Shown: in pieces, positions 33,744 to 41,895 of the stretch
Position numbering within the stretch: position 1 is the first letter of the stretch
Layout of the letters: every line of letters begins with the position of its first letter
From: Microbacterium sp. 8M
Lineage (GTDB): Bacteria > Actinomycetota > Actinomycetes > Actinomycetales > Microbacteriaceae
Reading direction: 5' to 3'
Assembly: GCF_902506375.1 (NCBI RefSeq)
Contig: NZ_LR733284.1
Span: 124,001 to 188,000, forward strand
Length of the DNA stretch: 64,000 nt
Notes under the pieces: model-generated
The model's input: only the letters and a program-made list of their open reading frames with translations
Told to the model about the DNA's origin: nothing
Databases searched by the model: none
Position numbers and translations under genes: made by a program

Positions 33744-34561
33744 GCGCCCTCGCCCCCGCCGCACCCGCTCTTGCGAGTAGCTACCGGCTGTCCCTGCCGC
33801 GCACGCTGCGCAGCGAATGGATCAAGCTGACCACGCTGCGCTCCACGTGGTGGTCGATCGCCATCACCGCCGCGCTGACGATCGGCATCGGCGTGCTCAT
33901 CGCGTTCGCCCTCACTTCGTCGGGTGAAGCGCCGCGCGGCCTGAACGGCATCATGGCGGTGGTCTCGCCGATCCAGTTCACGGCGCTGCTGGCCGGGATC
34001 CTGGGTGCGATCGCGGTCACCGGCGAGTACTCCACGGGCATGATCCGCTCCACGCTCACCGCCGATCCGCGGCGCGGCCGGGTGCTGGTGGCCAAGGCCG
34101 TCGTGCTCGCCGTCTTCCTGTTCCTCGCCTCGCTGGTCATGTTCGTGATCTCGGCCGTGCTCGTCTCGGCGATCCTCGGCGGGCACGGGCAGGGGCTGGA
34201 GTGGGGACAGCCGGACAAGGTGATCCTGCCTGTTCTCTCGGCCGCGGTCACGATGTCGGTGTGCGCGCTGATCGGCGTCTCGTTCGGATTCCTGCTGCGT
34301 TCGGGCGCCGGAGCGATCGCGGCCACGGTGGGACTGCTGTTCGTGCTTCCGATCATGTCGACGTTCTTCGCGTTCGCCGGCGAGTCGTGGAAGTGGGTCC
34401 TCGACGCCGCGAACTACTTGCCGCTGTCGGCCGCACAGAACGCCATCCTGCCGAGCGACACCGCTCCGCTCTCCGTGGGCGCCGCCTTCCTCACGCTCGC
34501 CGCATGGGTCGTCGCAGGACTGCTCGGATCCTGGGTGGTGCTGCGCTTGCGCGACGCCTGA
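33740..34561 (+). CDS. ABC transporter permease (ABC-2 type)
   Basis: A 273-residue protein with six transmembrane helices and the amphipathic N-terminal SEWIKLTTLRSTWW, typical of ABC-2 permeases that partner DrrA-like ATPases. The loop VTGEYSTGMIRSTL is another family mark. It is translationally coupled to the ATPase and followed by a strong terminator. Confidence 0.9.
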   Translation: MSALAPAAPALASSYRLSLPRTLRSEWIKLTTLRSTWWSIAITAALTIGIGVLIAFALTSSGEAPRGLNGIMAVVSPIQFTALLAGILGAIAVTGEYSTGMIRSTLTADPRRGRVLVAKAVVLAVFLFLASLVMFVISAVLVSAILGGHGQGLEWGQPDKVILPVLSAAVTMSVCALIGVSFGFLLRSGAGAIAATVGLLFVLPIMSTFFAFAGESWKWVLDAANYLPLSAAQNAILPSDTAPLSVGAAFLTLAAWVVAGLLGSWVVLRLRDA

Positions 34562-34580
34562 TCCGCACCGCCGCCGGATT

Positions 34581-34609
34581 CGCCCTCTTCGCGCTGCGCG
34601 AAGAGGGCG
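34581..34609 (+). terminator. strong hairpin terminator
   Basis: CGCCCTCTTCGCG and CGCGAAGAGGGCG form a perfect 13-bp stem with the loop CTG, 20 bases after the ABC permease stop. It is followed by TCTCTGTGT. Confidence 0.85.
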
Positions 34610-34667
34610 TCTCTGTGTCCGGACCCGGGTCGCCGCGGCGCAATAGGCGATCTTCCTCGTGTTTTCA

Positions 34668-34706
34668 AGGGGGCTGCGGGAACTCGCCAGGGGGTTGTGG
34701 GTCGCC
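34668..34706 (+). repeat. imperfect tandem repeat upstream of the channel gene
   Basis: AGGGGGCTGCGGGAACTCGCC (as 34668-34688) is followed by a shorter copy AGGGGGTTGTGGGTCGCC (34689-34706). It lies in the promoter region of the CmpX-like gene and may bind a regulator. Confidence 0.5.
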
Positions 34707-34777
34707 AGGACCGGGAGAAGTCTGGTGTCAATGGTCTGCCTGCGACGGTGCAGGCCACCAAGGCAAGGGAGGGAATC

Positions 34778-36109
34778 ATGCAAGGCACTCTCGGTTCGGT
34801 CGACTGGGTGTCGATCGGCTTGAAGGTTCTCATCGCCATCGTGATCCTGCTGATCACCTGGCTGCTCGCACGGATCGTCCGCTGGCTGTTCGCGAAACTC
34901 GTCGGCCGGCTCGCCTTCCTCCGCAGACAGGGTGCGGATGGCGTGCAGATCGGCGACTCCATCGGGAAGATCGCATCCCTGATCATCTGGCTCCTCGGCC
35001 TGATCGCCGTCCTGCAGGTGTTCTCGCTGGATCAGGTGCTCGCACCGCTGCAGGCCGCGGTGGACGGCGTGCTCGGCGCACTCCCGAACATCATCGGCGC
35101 CGGCGTGGTGTTCTTCATCGGCTACGTGCTCGCCAAGATCGCGCGTCAGCTCGTGGTGACCGCGCTCGGCACGGTCGACTTCTCCGCGCTCGGGCGCCGG
35201 GTGAACAGGTCCGCGGACACCGCGACCGGCACCGCCGCCGCTGACGCGACCGCATCGGCCGCGCGTCAAGGCCCGAAGCTGGTCCCGCTGATCGGCAACC
35301 TGGTGTTCGCGGTCATCATCATCGTCGTGTCGATCTCCGCGCTGCAGATCCTCGGGATCGCGGCGATCTCCCGCCCGGCCGAGCAGATGCTGTCGATGTT
35401 CCTCGCCGCGCTTCCGTCGATCATCGCCGCTGCGGTCCTACTGGCGATCGGCTGGGTCATCGCGCGCTTCCTCGGGCAGCTCATCGAGGAGCTGCTGCAC
35501 GGTGCCGGCACGGATCGAGCGCTCGCCGACGTCGGCGTCGTCCCGGACGGCGCGAGCGCGTCGACGATCATCACCCGCATCGCGCAGACCGCCATCATGG
35601 TCTTCTTCGCGATCATGGCGACGCGGCTGCTCGGGTTCCCCGAGATCACCCATCTCCTCGACCAGGTGCTCGTCGTCGCCGGCCGCGTGGTCTTCGGCGG
35701 CGCCGTGATCGCGGCCGGGTTCCTCATCGCGTCGATCCTCGGACGGATGCTCGGCACCGGCACCCTGTCGAAGGTGCTGCGCTACACCACCATCGTGCTG
35801 TTCGCCGCGATGGGCCTGAAGGCCATGGGGATCGCCGACTCGATCATCAACCTCGCCTTCGGTGCGGTGGTGGTCGGGGCCGGCCTCGCCGCCGCTCTCG
35901 CCTTCGGCCTCGGCGGGCGGGAGGCGGCAAGCCGCACTCTGAACCGTCTCGCCGACAGCGCCGAGAATGCGCCGGCCGCCGCAGCGCCCGCCTCCCGCCG
36001 CCCCGCTCCGGCCACGAGCACCGGATCCACCGATGCCGGCGGCACCACCGGATCCACTGATGCCGGCGGATCCACCGGATCGGCGGAACCGAGCGGCCCG
36101 GCGGTCTGA
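34778..36109 (+). CDS. CmpX-like membrane protein / mechanosensitive channel relative
   Basis: A 443-residue protein with a repeating pattern of conserved transmembrane helices ([24 protein letters not shown] and [24 protein letters not shown] are two units, each about 24 residues, quoted here in part as ALPNIIGA and ALPSIIAA). This PF05552-type architecture is found in CmpX and small-conductance mechanosensitive channel relatives. The C-terminal tail is a disordered Ala/Pro then Gly-Ser-Thr repeat (GSTDAGG twice). RBS AAGGGAGGG precedes the ATG at 34778. Role: probably envelope stress or osmotic protection. Confidence 0.8.
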   Translation: MQGTLGSVDWVSIGLKVLIAIVILLITWLLARIVRWLFAKLVGRLAFLRRQGADGVQIGDSIGKIASLIIWLLGLIAVLQVFSLDQVLAPLQAAVDGVLGALPNIIGAGVVFFIGYVLAKIARQLVVTALGTVDFSALGRRVNRSADTATGTAAADATASAARQGPKLVPLIGNLVFAVIIIVVSISALQILGIAAISRPAEQMLSMFLAALPSIIAAAVLLAIGWVIARFLGQLIEELLHGAGTDRALADVGVVPDGASASTIITRIAQTAIMVFFAIMATRLLGFPEITHLLDQVLVVAGRVVFGGAVIAAGFLIASILGRMLGTGTLSKVLRYTTIVLFAAMGLKAMGIADSIINLAFGAVVVGAGLAAALAFGLGGREAASRTLNRLADSAENAPAAAAPASRRPAPATSTGSTDAGGTTGSTDAGGSTGSAEPSGPAV

Positions 36110-36133
36110 TCCGCACACCGTCGCCCGTCCTTC

Positions 36134-36175
36134 GGCGTCCCGCGCCCCGGCCCGTCGGTCGAGGCGCGGGACGCC
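36134..36175 (+). terminator. terminator after the CmpX-like gene
   Basis: GGCGTCCCGCGCC (36134-36146) and GGCGCGGGACGCC (36163-36175) form a perfect 13-bp stem, 25 bases after the stop codon. Confidence 0.85.
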
Positions 36176-36251
36176 GGCGCGCGGCGTCACCGCGTCGTCA
36201 CGGGCTCGTCACCGGCCGACCCGCCGGATCCGCACCGGCTACGCTGAGATC

Positions 36252-36857
36252 GTGCTGCTGAGCGACAGAGACATCAGGGCGGGGCTGGACGCGGGGCGGA
36301 TCGGGCTGGATCCGCTCGAGCCCAGCATGATCCAGCCGTCGAGCATCGACGTGCGACTCGACCGCTACTTCCGGCTGTTCGACAACCACAAGTACCCGTT
36401 CATCGATCCTGCCAAGGACCAGCCCGAGCTGACCCGCCTCATCGAGGTCGATCCGGACGAGCCGTTCGTGCTGCACCCCGGAGAGTTCGCGCTGGGCGCC
36501 ACATTCGAACAGGTGACGCTGCCCGACGACATCGCCGCCCGCCTCGAGGGCAAGTCGTCGCTCGGCCGCCTGGGCCTCATCACGCACTCCACGGCCGGCT
36601 TCATCGACCCCGGATTCACCGGGCACGTCACCCTCGAGCTCGCGAACGTCGCGACGCTGCCGATCAAGCTGTGGCCGGGCATGAAGATCGGTCAGCTGTG
36701 CTTCTTCCGCCTGTCGTCGCCGGCGGAGAATCCGTACGGATCCGGCCCGTACGGCAACCGCTACCAGGGTCAGCGGGGCCCGACCGCCTCGCGGTCGTTC
36801 CAGAACTTCCACCGCACCGACGTCGGCGTCACCGACGCGGGATCCACCGGGGGCTGA
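36252..36857 (+). CDS. dcd: dCTP deaminase (dUMP-forming type)
   Basis: A 201-residue enzyme matching the bifunctional M. tuberculosis Dcd closely: [49 protein letters not shown] and [12 protein letters not shown]. It turns dCTP directly into dUMP, supplying thymidylate synthesis while avoiding dUTP. The GTG start is leaderless: TACGCT (36240-36245) ends six bases upstream. The C-terminus carries a short Gly/Thr extension and is followed after one base by the start of the next gene, so the two form an operon. Confidence 0.93.
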   Translation: MLLSDRDIRAGLDAGRIGLDPLEPSMIQPSSIDVRLDRYFRLFDNHKYPFIDPAKDQPELTRLIEVDPDEPFVLHPGEFALGATFEQVTLPDDIAARLEGKSSLGRLGLITHSTAGFIDPGFTGHVTLELANVATLPIKLWPGMKIGQLCFFRLSSPAENPYGSGPYGNRYQGQRGPTASRSFQNFHRTDVGVTDAGSTGG

Positions 36858-36858
36858 C

Positions 36859-37656
36859 GTGGCGGGCGACGAGAAGGATCCGATCGCGGGCGGCGAGCCG
36901 GCGAAGGAGACTTCTGCGCCGCCGCCCCCGGGGGCCCGCTCGGTCGATGAGCCTCCGGCGCCCGCGGTGCCCGCCGATCCGACGACGCAGCCGCCTGCGG
37001 GCGATACCGAGCTGGCGCCCGCACCGGTCGAGAGCGAGGGGCTCGCCGACATCCTCGCCGACCCCGAGATCGCCCCGGCCGAGGAGAGCGCCGCGCTCGC
37101 GGACCTGCTGGCGACGCCCGAGGAGGCCGCGCCCGCCGAGGAGACCCCCGGCCTCGCCGCGATCCTCGCCGACCCGGATCCGGCCCTGTTCGGCGAGCCG
37201 GCGAACGAGCCCGAGACGGATGCGGCGGCAGGTGACGCGGTGCCGACGGGTGACGGCGCGCCCGCGCCGACGGCCGGGGCCGCGCCGACGGCCGGGGCCG
37301 TGCCGGCGGCCGAGCCTCCCGCGCCGGCCGCGCCCGGTGCCGTGCCGCCCGCGGCCGGTGCCGCGCCACCCGCGGCCGCCCAGGCTCCCGGCGTCGGATC
37401 CGCGTCCCCGGCGTCCCCGACGGCATCATCGACCGGGCTGGCGGCGCTTCCCGCGCTGCCGCCCGAGCGGCCAGGCCCTCCGCCGGTGCCGCAGCGGGGC
37501 GGAGGCGGCTATGGCGGGCTGGTGGCGCTGGTGTTCCTCTTCCTCGCGGCGCTGCTCGTCGGCGCGATCGTGCTGATCGCCGTGCTCGTGGGGAACGGCG
37601 CCTGGCCGTTCCCCGCCGCCGACGCCGCCCTTCCGCCCGTGGCGCCCCTGCTCTGA
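36859..37656 (+). CDS. Ala/Pro-rich protein with C-terminal membrane anchor
   Basis: A 265-residue protein of low complexity. Residues ~55-110 contain three related units (LADILADPE, LADLLATPEE, LAAILADPDP), each followed by an acidic Ala/Pro linker; then a long Ala-Pro-Gly stretch; then one transmembrane helix near residues 218-245. It probably acts as a membrane-tethered spacer or scaffold; I know no family. It is co-transcribed with dcd (one-base gap), which need not mean a common function. Confidence 0.65.
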   Translation: MAGDEKDPIAGGEPAKETSAPPPPGARSVDEPPAPAVPADPTTQPPAGDTELAPAPVESEGLADILADPEIAPAEESAALADLLATPEEAAPAEETPGLAAILADPDPALFGEPANEPETDAAAGDAVPTGDGAPAPTAGAAPTAGAVPAAEPPAPAAPGAVPPAAGAAPPAAAQAPGVGSASPASPTASSTGLAALPALPPERPGPPPVPQRGGGGYGGLVALVFLFLAALLVGAIVLIAVLVGNGAWPFPAADAALPPVAPLL

Positions 37657-37977
37657 GGACCGCAGCGACCGCTGCCCGGCGGCGATCCCGACGATCGGCG
37701 GGGTGACGCCTGCAGGATCGTGCGACGTCTGCAGGACGTCTCCGCCGGATCCGCCCTGCATCCGTCGCACCGTCCTGCATCCGTCGCGCGGCAACGGGTC
37801 CCGCCGCAGGCCGACCGGCCCCGCCGCAGGCCGACCGGCCCCGTCGCGGGCCGACTCCCGCGGCAACGGGCCCGACCGCGACAGCCGGCGCGATGCACGG
37901 CCGCGATCCGGACGATCGGTCGGATCCGCCGGACGCATGGTCGGGCGCGCAGCCGCCGGACACGGAAGGGTGGAACC
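37657..37977. other. 321-base intergenic region with repeats
   Basis: I see no supportable gene here. It contains short repeats: CCTGCATCCGTCGC twice (about 37755-37788) and the 20-bp tandem repeat listed separately. The MFS gene at 37978 has a weak GGAAGGG upstream. Confidence 0.6.
37801..37860 (+). repeat. 20-bp tandem repeat, three units
   Basis: CCGCCGCAGGCCGACCGGCC is present twice without change (37801-37820, 37821-37840), followed by a third diverged unit. Confidence 0.88.
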
Positions 37978-39183
37978 ATGACCACGACCGCCCCTGTGCC
38001 CCTCGCCTCAGGCGTCCGCCCGCAGCCGATGCGCTACGGCGCGCTGCTCGTCATGATGGCGACCGCCTTCCTGCTCGTGACCGCCGAGTTCCTCCCCGGC
38101 GGGCTGCTCACCGACATCGCCGCCGAGATCGGCGTCACGCCGGGGCAGGCCGGACAGATGGTCACCGTGACGGCACTCGCCGGGCTCGTCGTCGCCCCCA
38201 CGATCGGGCTCATGCTGCCGCGCCTGGACCGGCGTTCACTGCTGGTGTGGATGGCGATCGGCGCGACGGTGTCGAACATCGTGGTCGCGATCGCTCCGAG
38301 CCTGCCCCTGCTGCTGATCGCCCGCGTCCTCCTGGGCGGAGCACTGAGCGGGTTCTGGTCGATGTCGGTGACCGTCGCGGCGCGCATCGCCGGGCCGGAG
38401 CGCCTCGGGCGCGCCATGATGTTCACCTCCGCCGGGGTGTCGCTCGCGACCGTCGCCGGTGTGCCGCTCGGGGTGCTGCTCAGCCAGGCGCTGGACTGGC
38501 GGGGCGTGTTCGCGATCGCCGCTGCCGGCTCGGGTCTGCTCGCCGTCGCCCTGCGGATCGCTCTGCCGAGCGTCCCCGCCGAAGGCGCGGCGCGACTGTC
38601 GACGCTCGTGGAGACGTTCCGCCGCCGGGGCATCGGGCTCGGCATCGTCGGGCACGTGCTGGTGGTGCTCGGGCACTTCCTGGCGTACACCTACATCCGC
38701 GTCGCCCTCGAGCGGGTGCACGACGGGGGTTCCGCGATCACGCCGGGCACGATCATCCTGCTGCTCGCGCTGTTCGGCATCGGCGGGTTCATCGGCAACA
38801 TCGCGATCGGCGTGATCGTCGATCGCAGCTACCGGGTCCTCGCCGTGGTCACCCCGTTCGTGATCGCTGCGATGGCGCTCCTCATGAACGCCTTCACCGG
38901 ATCCCTCTGGGCGATCGGAGCGGTCGTGTTCGTGTGGGGCTTCTTCTTCGCCTCGTGGCTGCTCATCGTGAACACGTGGATCGGGCACCGGATGCCGGAC
39001 CGCCTCGAGGCGGGCGGGAGCCTGGTCGTGATGGGGTTCCAGGCGGCGATCATGACGGCGGCGGCCGTCGGCGGCGTCCTGGTCGACGCGATCGGCGTGA
39101 CCCAGGTCTACGCGATCGGCGCCGCAGTGCTCGTCGTGGGCGCGGTGCTGTTCGGCCTCGCGGATCGGTCCGGCCGGCGCTGA
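37978..39183 (+). CDS. MFS transporter (DHA1, drug/arabinose-efflux type)
   Basis: A 401-residue, twelve-helix transporter; MATAFLLVTAEFLPGGLL and MLPRLDRRSLLVWMA mark the DHA1 group of AraJ/YdhP-like exporters. It is probably a drug or metabolite efflux protein driven by protons. It converges with an AraC gene that may or may not regulate it. The ATG at 37978 follows GGAAGGGTGGAACC. Confidence 0.87.
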   Translation: MTTTAPVPLASGVRPQPMRYGALLVMMATAFLLVTAEFLPGGLLTDIAAEIGVTPGQAGQMVTVTALAGLVVAPTIGLMLPRLDRRSLLVWMAIGATVSNIVVAIAPSLPLLLIARVLLGGALSGFWSMSVTVAARIAGPERLGRAMMFTSAGVSLATVAGVPLGVLLSQALDWRGVFAIAAAGSGLLAVALRIALPSVPAEGAARLSTLVETFRRRGIGLGIVGHVLVVLGHFLAYTYIRVALERVHDGGSAITPGTIILLLALFGIGGFIGNIAIGVIVDRSYRVLAVVTPFVIAAMALLMNAFTGSLWAIGAVVFVWGFFFASWLLIVNTWIGHRMPDRLEAGGSLVVMGFQAAIMTAAAVGGVLVDAIGVTQVYAIGAAVLVVGAVLFGLADRSGRR

Positions 39184-39228
39184 GCCCGCGGTCGCGGCGC
39201 CGGGCGCCGGCGCGACGGGAGCCGGGCG

Positions 39229-40200
39229 TCAGGCGGTGCGGGCCTCGCGCCAGGCGGTTGGGGTCTGCCCGGTGCGGCGGCGGAACGCGCGGCTGAACCC
39301 CTCGTCGGAGCTGTAGCCCAGGTCGCGGGAGATCTCGCTCACCAGGCAGCCCAGCACGAGCCGGTCCTGCGCGGCGCGGATCCGCACCTCCGTGACGTAG
39401 CTCGCGGGCGAGGTGCCGAAGGCGGCGCGGAACCGCTCCGCGAACACCGTGCGCGACATGGCGCCCACGCTCGCGAGGCCTTCGACGCTCCAGTCCCGCC
39501 CGGGGTCGGCGTGGATCGCCTCGACCACCTTCTCCAGGAAGGGGTCGCTCGTGCGCACCGGCCATCCCGCGGGTGCGCAGCCGTGCGCGGCCCACGCCCG
39601 GATCACCGAGGCCAGCACGGTGTTGGCCATCATGCGGCAGATCACGGCGTCCCCGGCGCGTCCGGAGGCCTCGATCTGCGCCGCGTCGACCGGCAGCGCC
39701 GTGAGGTCGACCCCGACCTGGGAGGCCAGCGCGGCCGCGGCGGGCTCGTGGTGGGCGAAGTCGCGCACGAGCGCCACATCGGGCAGAGCGTTCGCGACAT
39801 GCGCGGCGTGCGGCATCAGGGTGAGGGTGGACACGAGGATGCGGCTTCCCGGGTCGGTCTTCACCGACATCGGCACCCGCCCCGGCGTCAGCAGGGCGTC
39901 GCCGCGGGCGAGCGACGTCGGCTTGTCGCCGCAGCGGGTGTGCGCGGCGCCCTCGATCACGTAGACGATCGTCAGGGCGTCGCGGTCGAGCGCGATGGTC
40001 TCGTGCGGATCCGGTGTGATCCGCACCTGCCGCCGCAGCCGCACGTCGACCGCGGAGAGCAGCGCCTCGACGGGGCCGCCGACCGGAGTGACCGTGCCGG
40101 CGTGCGCGACCGCGCCCTTCTGCGCGACCGCGCCCGGGACGGCGACATCGGACGATGCCGGGTCGGGGGCGATGAGCGTCATGTGAAGGAGGAACCGCAC
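39229..40200 (-). CDS. AraC-family transcriptional regulator
   Basis: A 323-residue regulator with an N-terminal cupin-like domain (PVEALLSAVDVRLRRQV at its start; RGDALLTPGR later) and two C-terminal helix-turn-helices, the second with SRDLGYSSDEGFSRAFRRRTGQTP (two parts, family mark GYSSDEGFSRAFRR). The GTG start at 40200 lies eight bases after a minus-strand TACGCT (40209-40214), which favours it over the ATG at 40182. It is convergent with the MFS efflux gene, its most likely target. Confidence 0.88.
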   Translation of the reverse strand: MRFLLHMTLIAPDPASSDVAVPGAVAQKGAVAHAGTVTPVGGPVEALLSAVDVRLRRQVRITPDPHETIALDRDALTIVYVIEGAAHTRCGDKPTSLARGDALLTPGRVPMSVKTDPGSRILVSTLTLMPHAAHVANALPDVALVRDFAHHEPAAAALASQVGVDLTALPVDAAQIEASGRAGDAVICRMMANTVLASVIRAWAAHGCAPAGWPVRTSDPFLEKVVEAIHADPGRDWSVEGLASVGAMSRTVFAERFRAAFGTSPASYVTEVRIRAAQDRLVLGCLVSEISRDLGYSSDEGFSRAFRRRTGQTPTAWREARTA

Positions 40201-40275
40201 CCGTCGGAAGCGTATTCCGGGAAAGACGGATCCGACCCCCGCCGCGAAGCGCGGACAGGGGCCGGAGCGTGGGGA

Positions 40276-41106
40276 TCAGCCGTCGCGACGGCCGTGGTGC
40301 AGGTGGATGTGGATGTGCTCGGCGGCGCGGCGGTGGTGGCGCCCGCGCGGGCCCATGCCGTGCCAGCGCCCGCCACGCGGGTGCTCGCCGTGCTCGCGGG
40401 CGCCGCGGAACGGCGGGCGCTCGCCGCGGCCGTGCGCGCCGTGGAACCGCGGGTGCTCGCCGTGCTCGTGGCCAAACCGCGGGTGCTCGCCGTGCGGCCA
40501 CTCGCGGTCGAAGCCCGGGTGGCCGGCGAAGCGGTCGTGGTCGCCGTGCCCGAAGGGCTCGCCGTGGGGGAGACCCGCGCGGCGGCGGTGCTCGCCATGG
40601 CCGAGACCGTGACGGCGGTGATCGTCGAAGTGACGGTGTCCGCGCCGCCCGTGGACGTCGCCGCGCCGCGCGTCGGGACGGCGGGGAAGGCGCATGCCGT
40701 CCTCGTAGCCCAGGCCGCGGGCGAGCTTCTCGAGCGACGCGGCCATCGCGGTGAACTCGTCGGCGCCGAGGATCCCGGCCACTTCGGCGCGGATCTCTTC
40801 GACGGCGCCGGCGAGCCGCGCCTTGGCCGCGGTGCCGTCCGGAGTGAGCGCCCAGCCGTCGGCGGTGCGCTCGATCCAGCCGAGGTCGGCGAGACGGTGC
40901 AGCTTGCAGTCGGGGAGCTCGCGGCCCGCGGGCACGGTGCCGTCGATGATGTTGAGGATCCGCCAGTCGCGGCGGGTGATCCCCTCGTCTTCGAAGGCGG
41001 TGGCGAAGCGGGCGGCCGTCAGGCGGTCGACGGCGGTGATCCAGAAGCCGAACGGGCGGCTCTGGTCGGAGGATGCGTTCTCTGAGGGGTTCTCTGAGGT
41101 GTTCAT
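40276..41106 (-). CDS. MarR-like winged-helix protein with histidine-rich C-terminal tail
   Basis: A 276-residue protein. Residues ~20-145 look like a MarR-type winged helix (RRDWRILNIIDGTVP, then HRLADLGWIERTADGWALT). The last ~125 residues are an extended tail with 28 histidines plus many Arg/Gly/Glu, including HGEHPRF three times and HIHIHLHH near the end. Such a tail suggests metal binding (Ni, Zn or Cu), so the protein may be a metal-responsive regulator or metal store. It is divergent from a second His-rich MarR-type gene. The His tail is unusual for the family. Confidence 0.75.
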   Translation of the reverse strand: MNTSENPSENASSDQSRPFGFWITAVDRLTAARFATAFEDEGITRRDWRILNIIDGTVPAGRELPDCKLHRLADLGWIERTADGWALTPDGTAAKARLAGAVEEIRAEVAGILGADEFTAMAASLEKLARGLGYEDGMRLPRRPDARRGDVHGRRGHRHFDDHRRHGLGHGEHRRRAGLPHGEPFGHGDHDRFAGHPGFDREWPHGEHPRFGHEHGEHPRFHGAHGRGERPPFRGAREHGEHPRGGRWHGMGPRGRHHRRAAEHIHIHLHHGRRDG

Positions 41107-41201
41107 GGTGATTCCTGTTCTGGTCTGGGGGATGACGCCGGATCGGCCCTTCGGTGGCGCCCGCCCCTTGCGGGGGCTCAGGTGCGGCGGGGAGGGATCC
41201 G

Positions 41202-41272
41202 GTTACTTGTCATGTGTCATGTATATGCAGTGTGACATGCATTCCGGATCCATGTCAAGTCGCATGTAAAAT
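41202..41272. promoter_or_regulatory. operator region between the two His-rich MarR genes
   Basis: TGTCATG (41217-41223 area) and TGACATG (41233-41239) are inverted copies around ATATGCAG, and further CATGTCA/GCATGTA boxes follow up to the -10 TAAAAT (41267-41272), six bases before the GTG at 41279. The region is AT-rich compared with its surroundings. Confidence 0.6.
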
Positions 41273-41278
41273 CGGCTC

Positions 41279-41871
41279 GTGCCTCAGAACGCCGACGCCC
41301 CGGATCCCCTCGACGCGATCATCGCCGCGCTGAGCCTGCTGCGCGGGCGCGGGCCGCGGCCGCCGCGAGAGCACGGCCACGGCGGCCCTCATGACGGCGA
41401 GGCCGCGCACGGCGGCCGGGGTCACCGTGGGCGCGGGCACGGCGGTCCCCACGGCGAGTTCGCCGGGCACGAGAGCATGCCTGGCGCACGCGGGCGGGGC
41501 GGCGCGGAGCCCTGGGTGGGGGCCCCTGGGCGGGCCCGCGCGGGGAGGCGCCGGCCCGGGTGCGCATGCTCGAGGCGCTCGCGTCCAGGCCGCTCAGCGT
41601 GAGCGCGCTCGGCGAGGCGATCGGCGTGGACCAGCCGCGGGCGTCGCGCCTCGTTCAGCAGGGCGCGGAGCGCGGGTGGCTACGGCGCGAGGCGGATCCG
41701 GACGACGCCCGCCGCACCCGCATCGTGCTCACCGACGAGGGGCGGCGTCTCGGGCGCGGCGTCCGGGGCGACCGGCGCGAGGCGCTGCGCCGGGCGATGT
41801 CGGCGCTGACCGAGGAGGAGCAGGCCGAGTTCGCGCGCCTGCTCGCCAAGGTCGCGGCGAACTGGCGCTGA
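41279..41871 (+). pseudogene. MarR-family gene with histidine-rich N-terminus, frameshifted
   Basis: The first frame (GTG 41279, leaderless after TAAAAT) encodes MPQNADAPDPLDAIIAALSL followed by a His/Gly-rich stretch (HGHGGPHDGE, HGGPHGEF) and then runs out of sense at 41602. A second frame, open from before 41520, encodes GPRGEAPARVRMLEAL and a complete MarR winged helix to 41871 (SALGEAIGVDQPRASRLVQ, DPDDARRTRIVLT). The join falls in the G/C-run region 41440-41530 (CCCTGGGTGGGGGCCCCTGGG is 21 bases; its core GGGTGGGGGCCCC is the suspect). It may be a real mutation, a sequencing error or programmed slippage. An ATG at 41560 could rescue the HTH part. Confidence 0.75.
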
Positions 41872-41895
41872 CCGCTCAGGCGACGCCGGGTCGTC

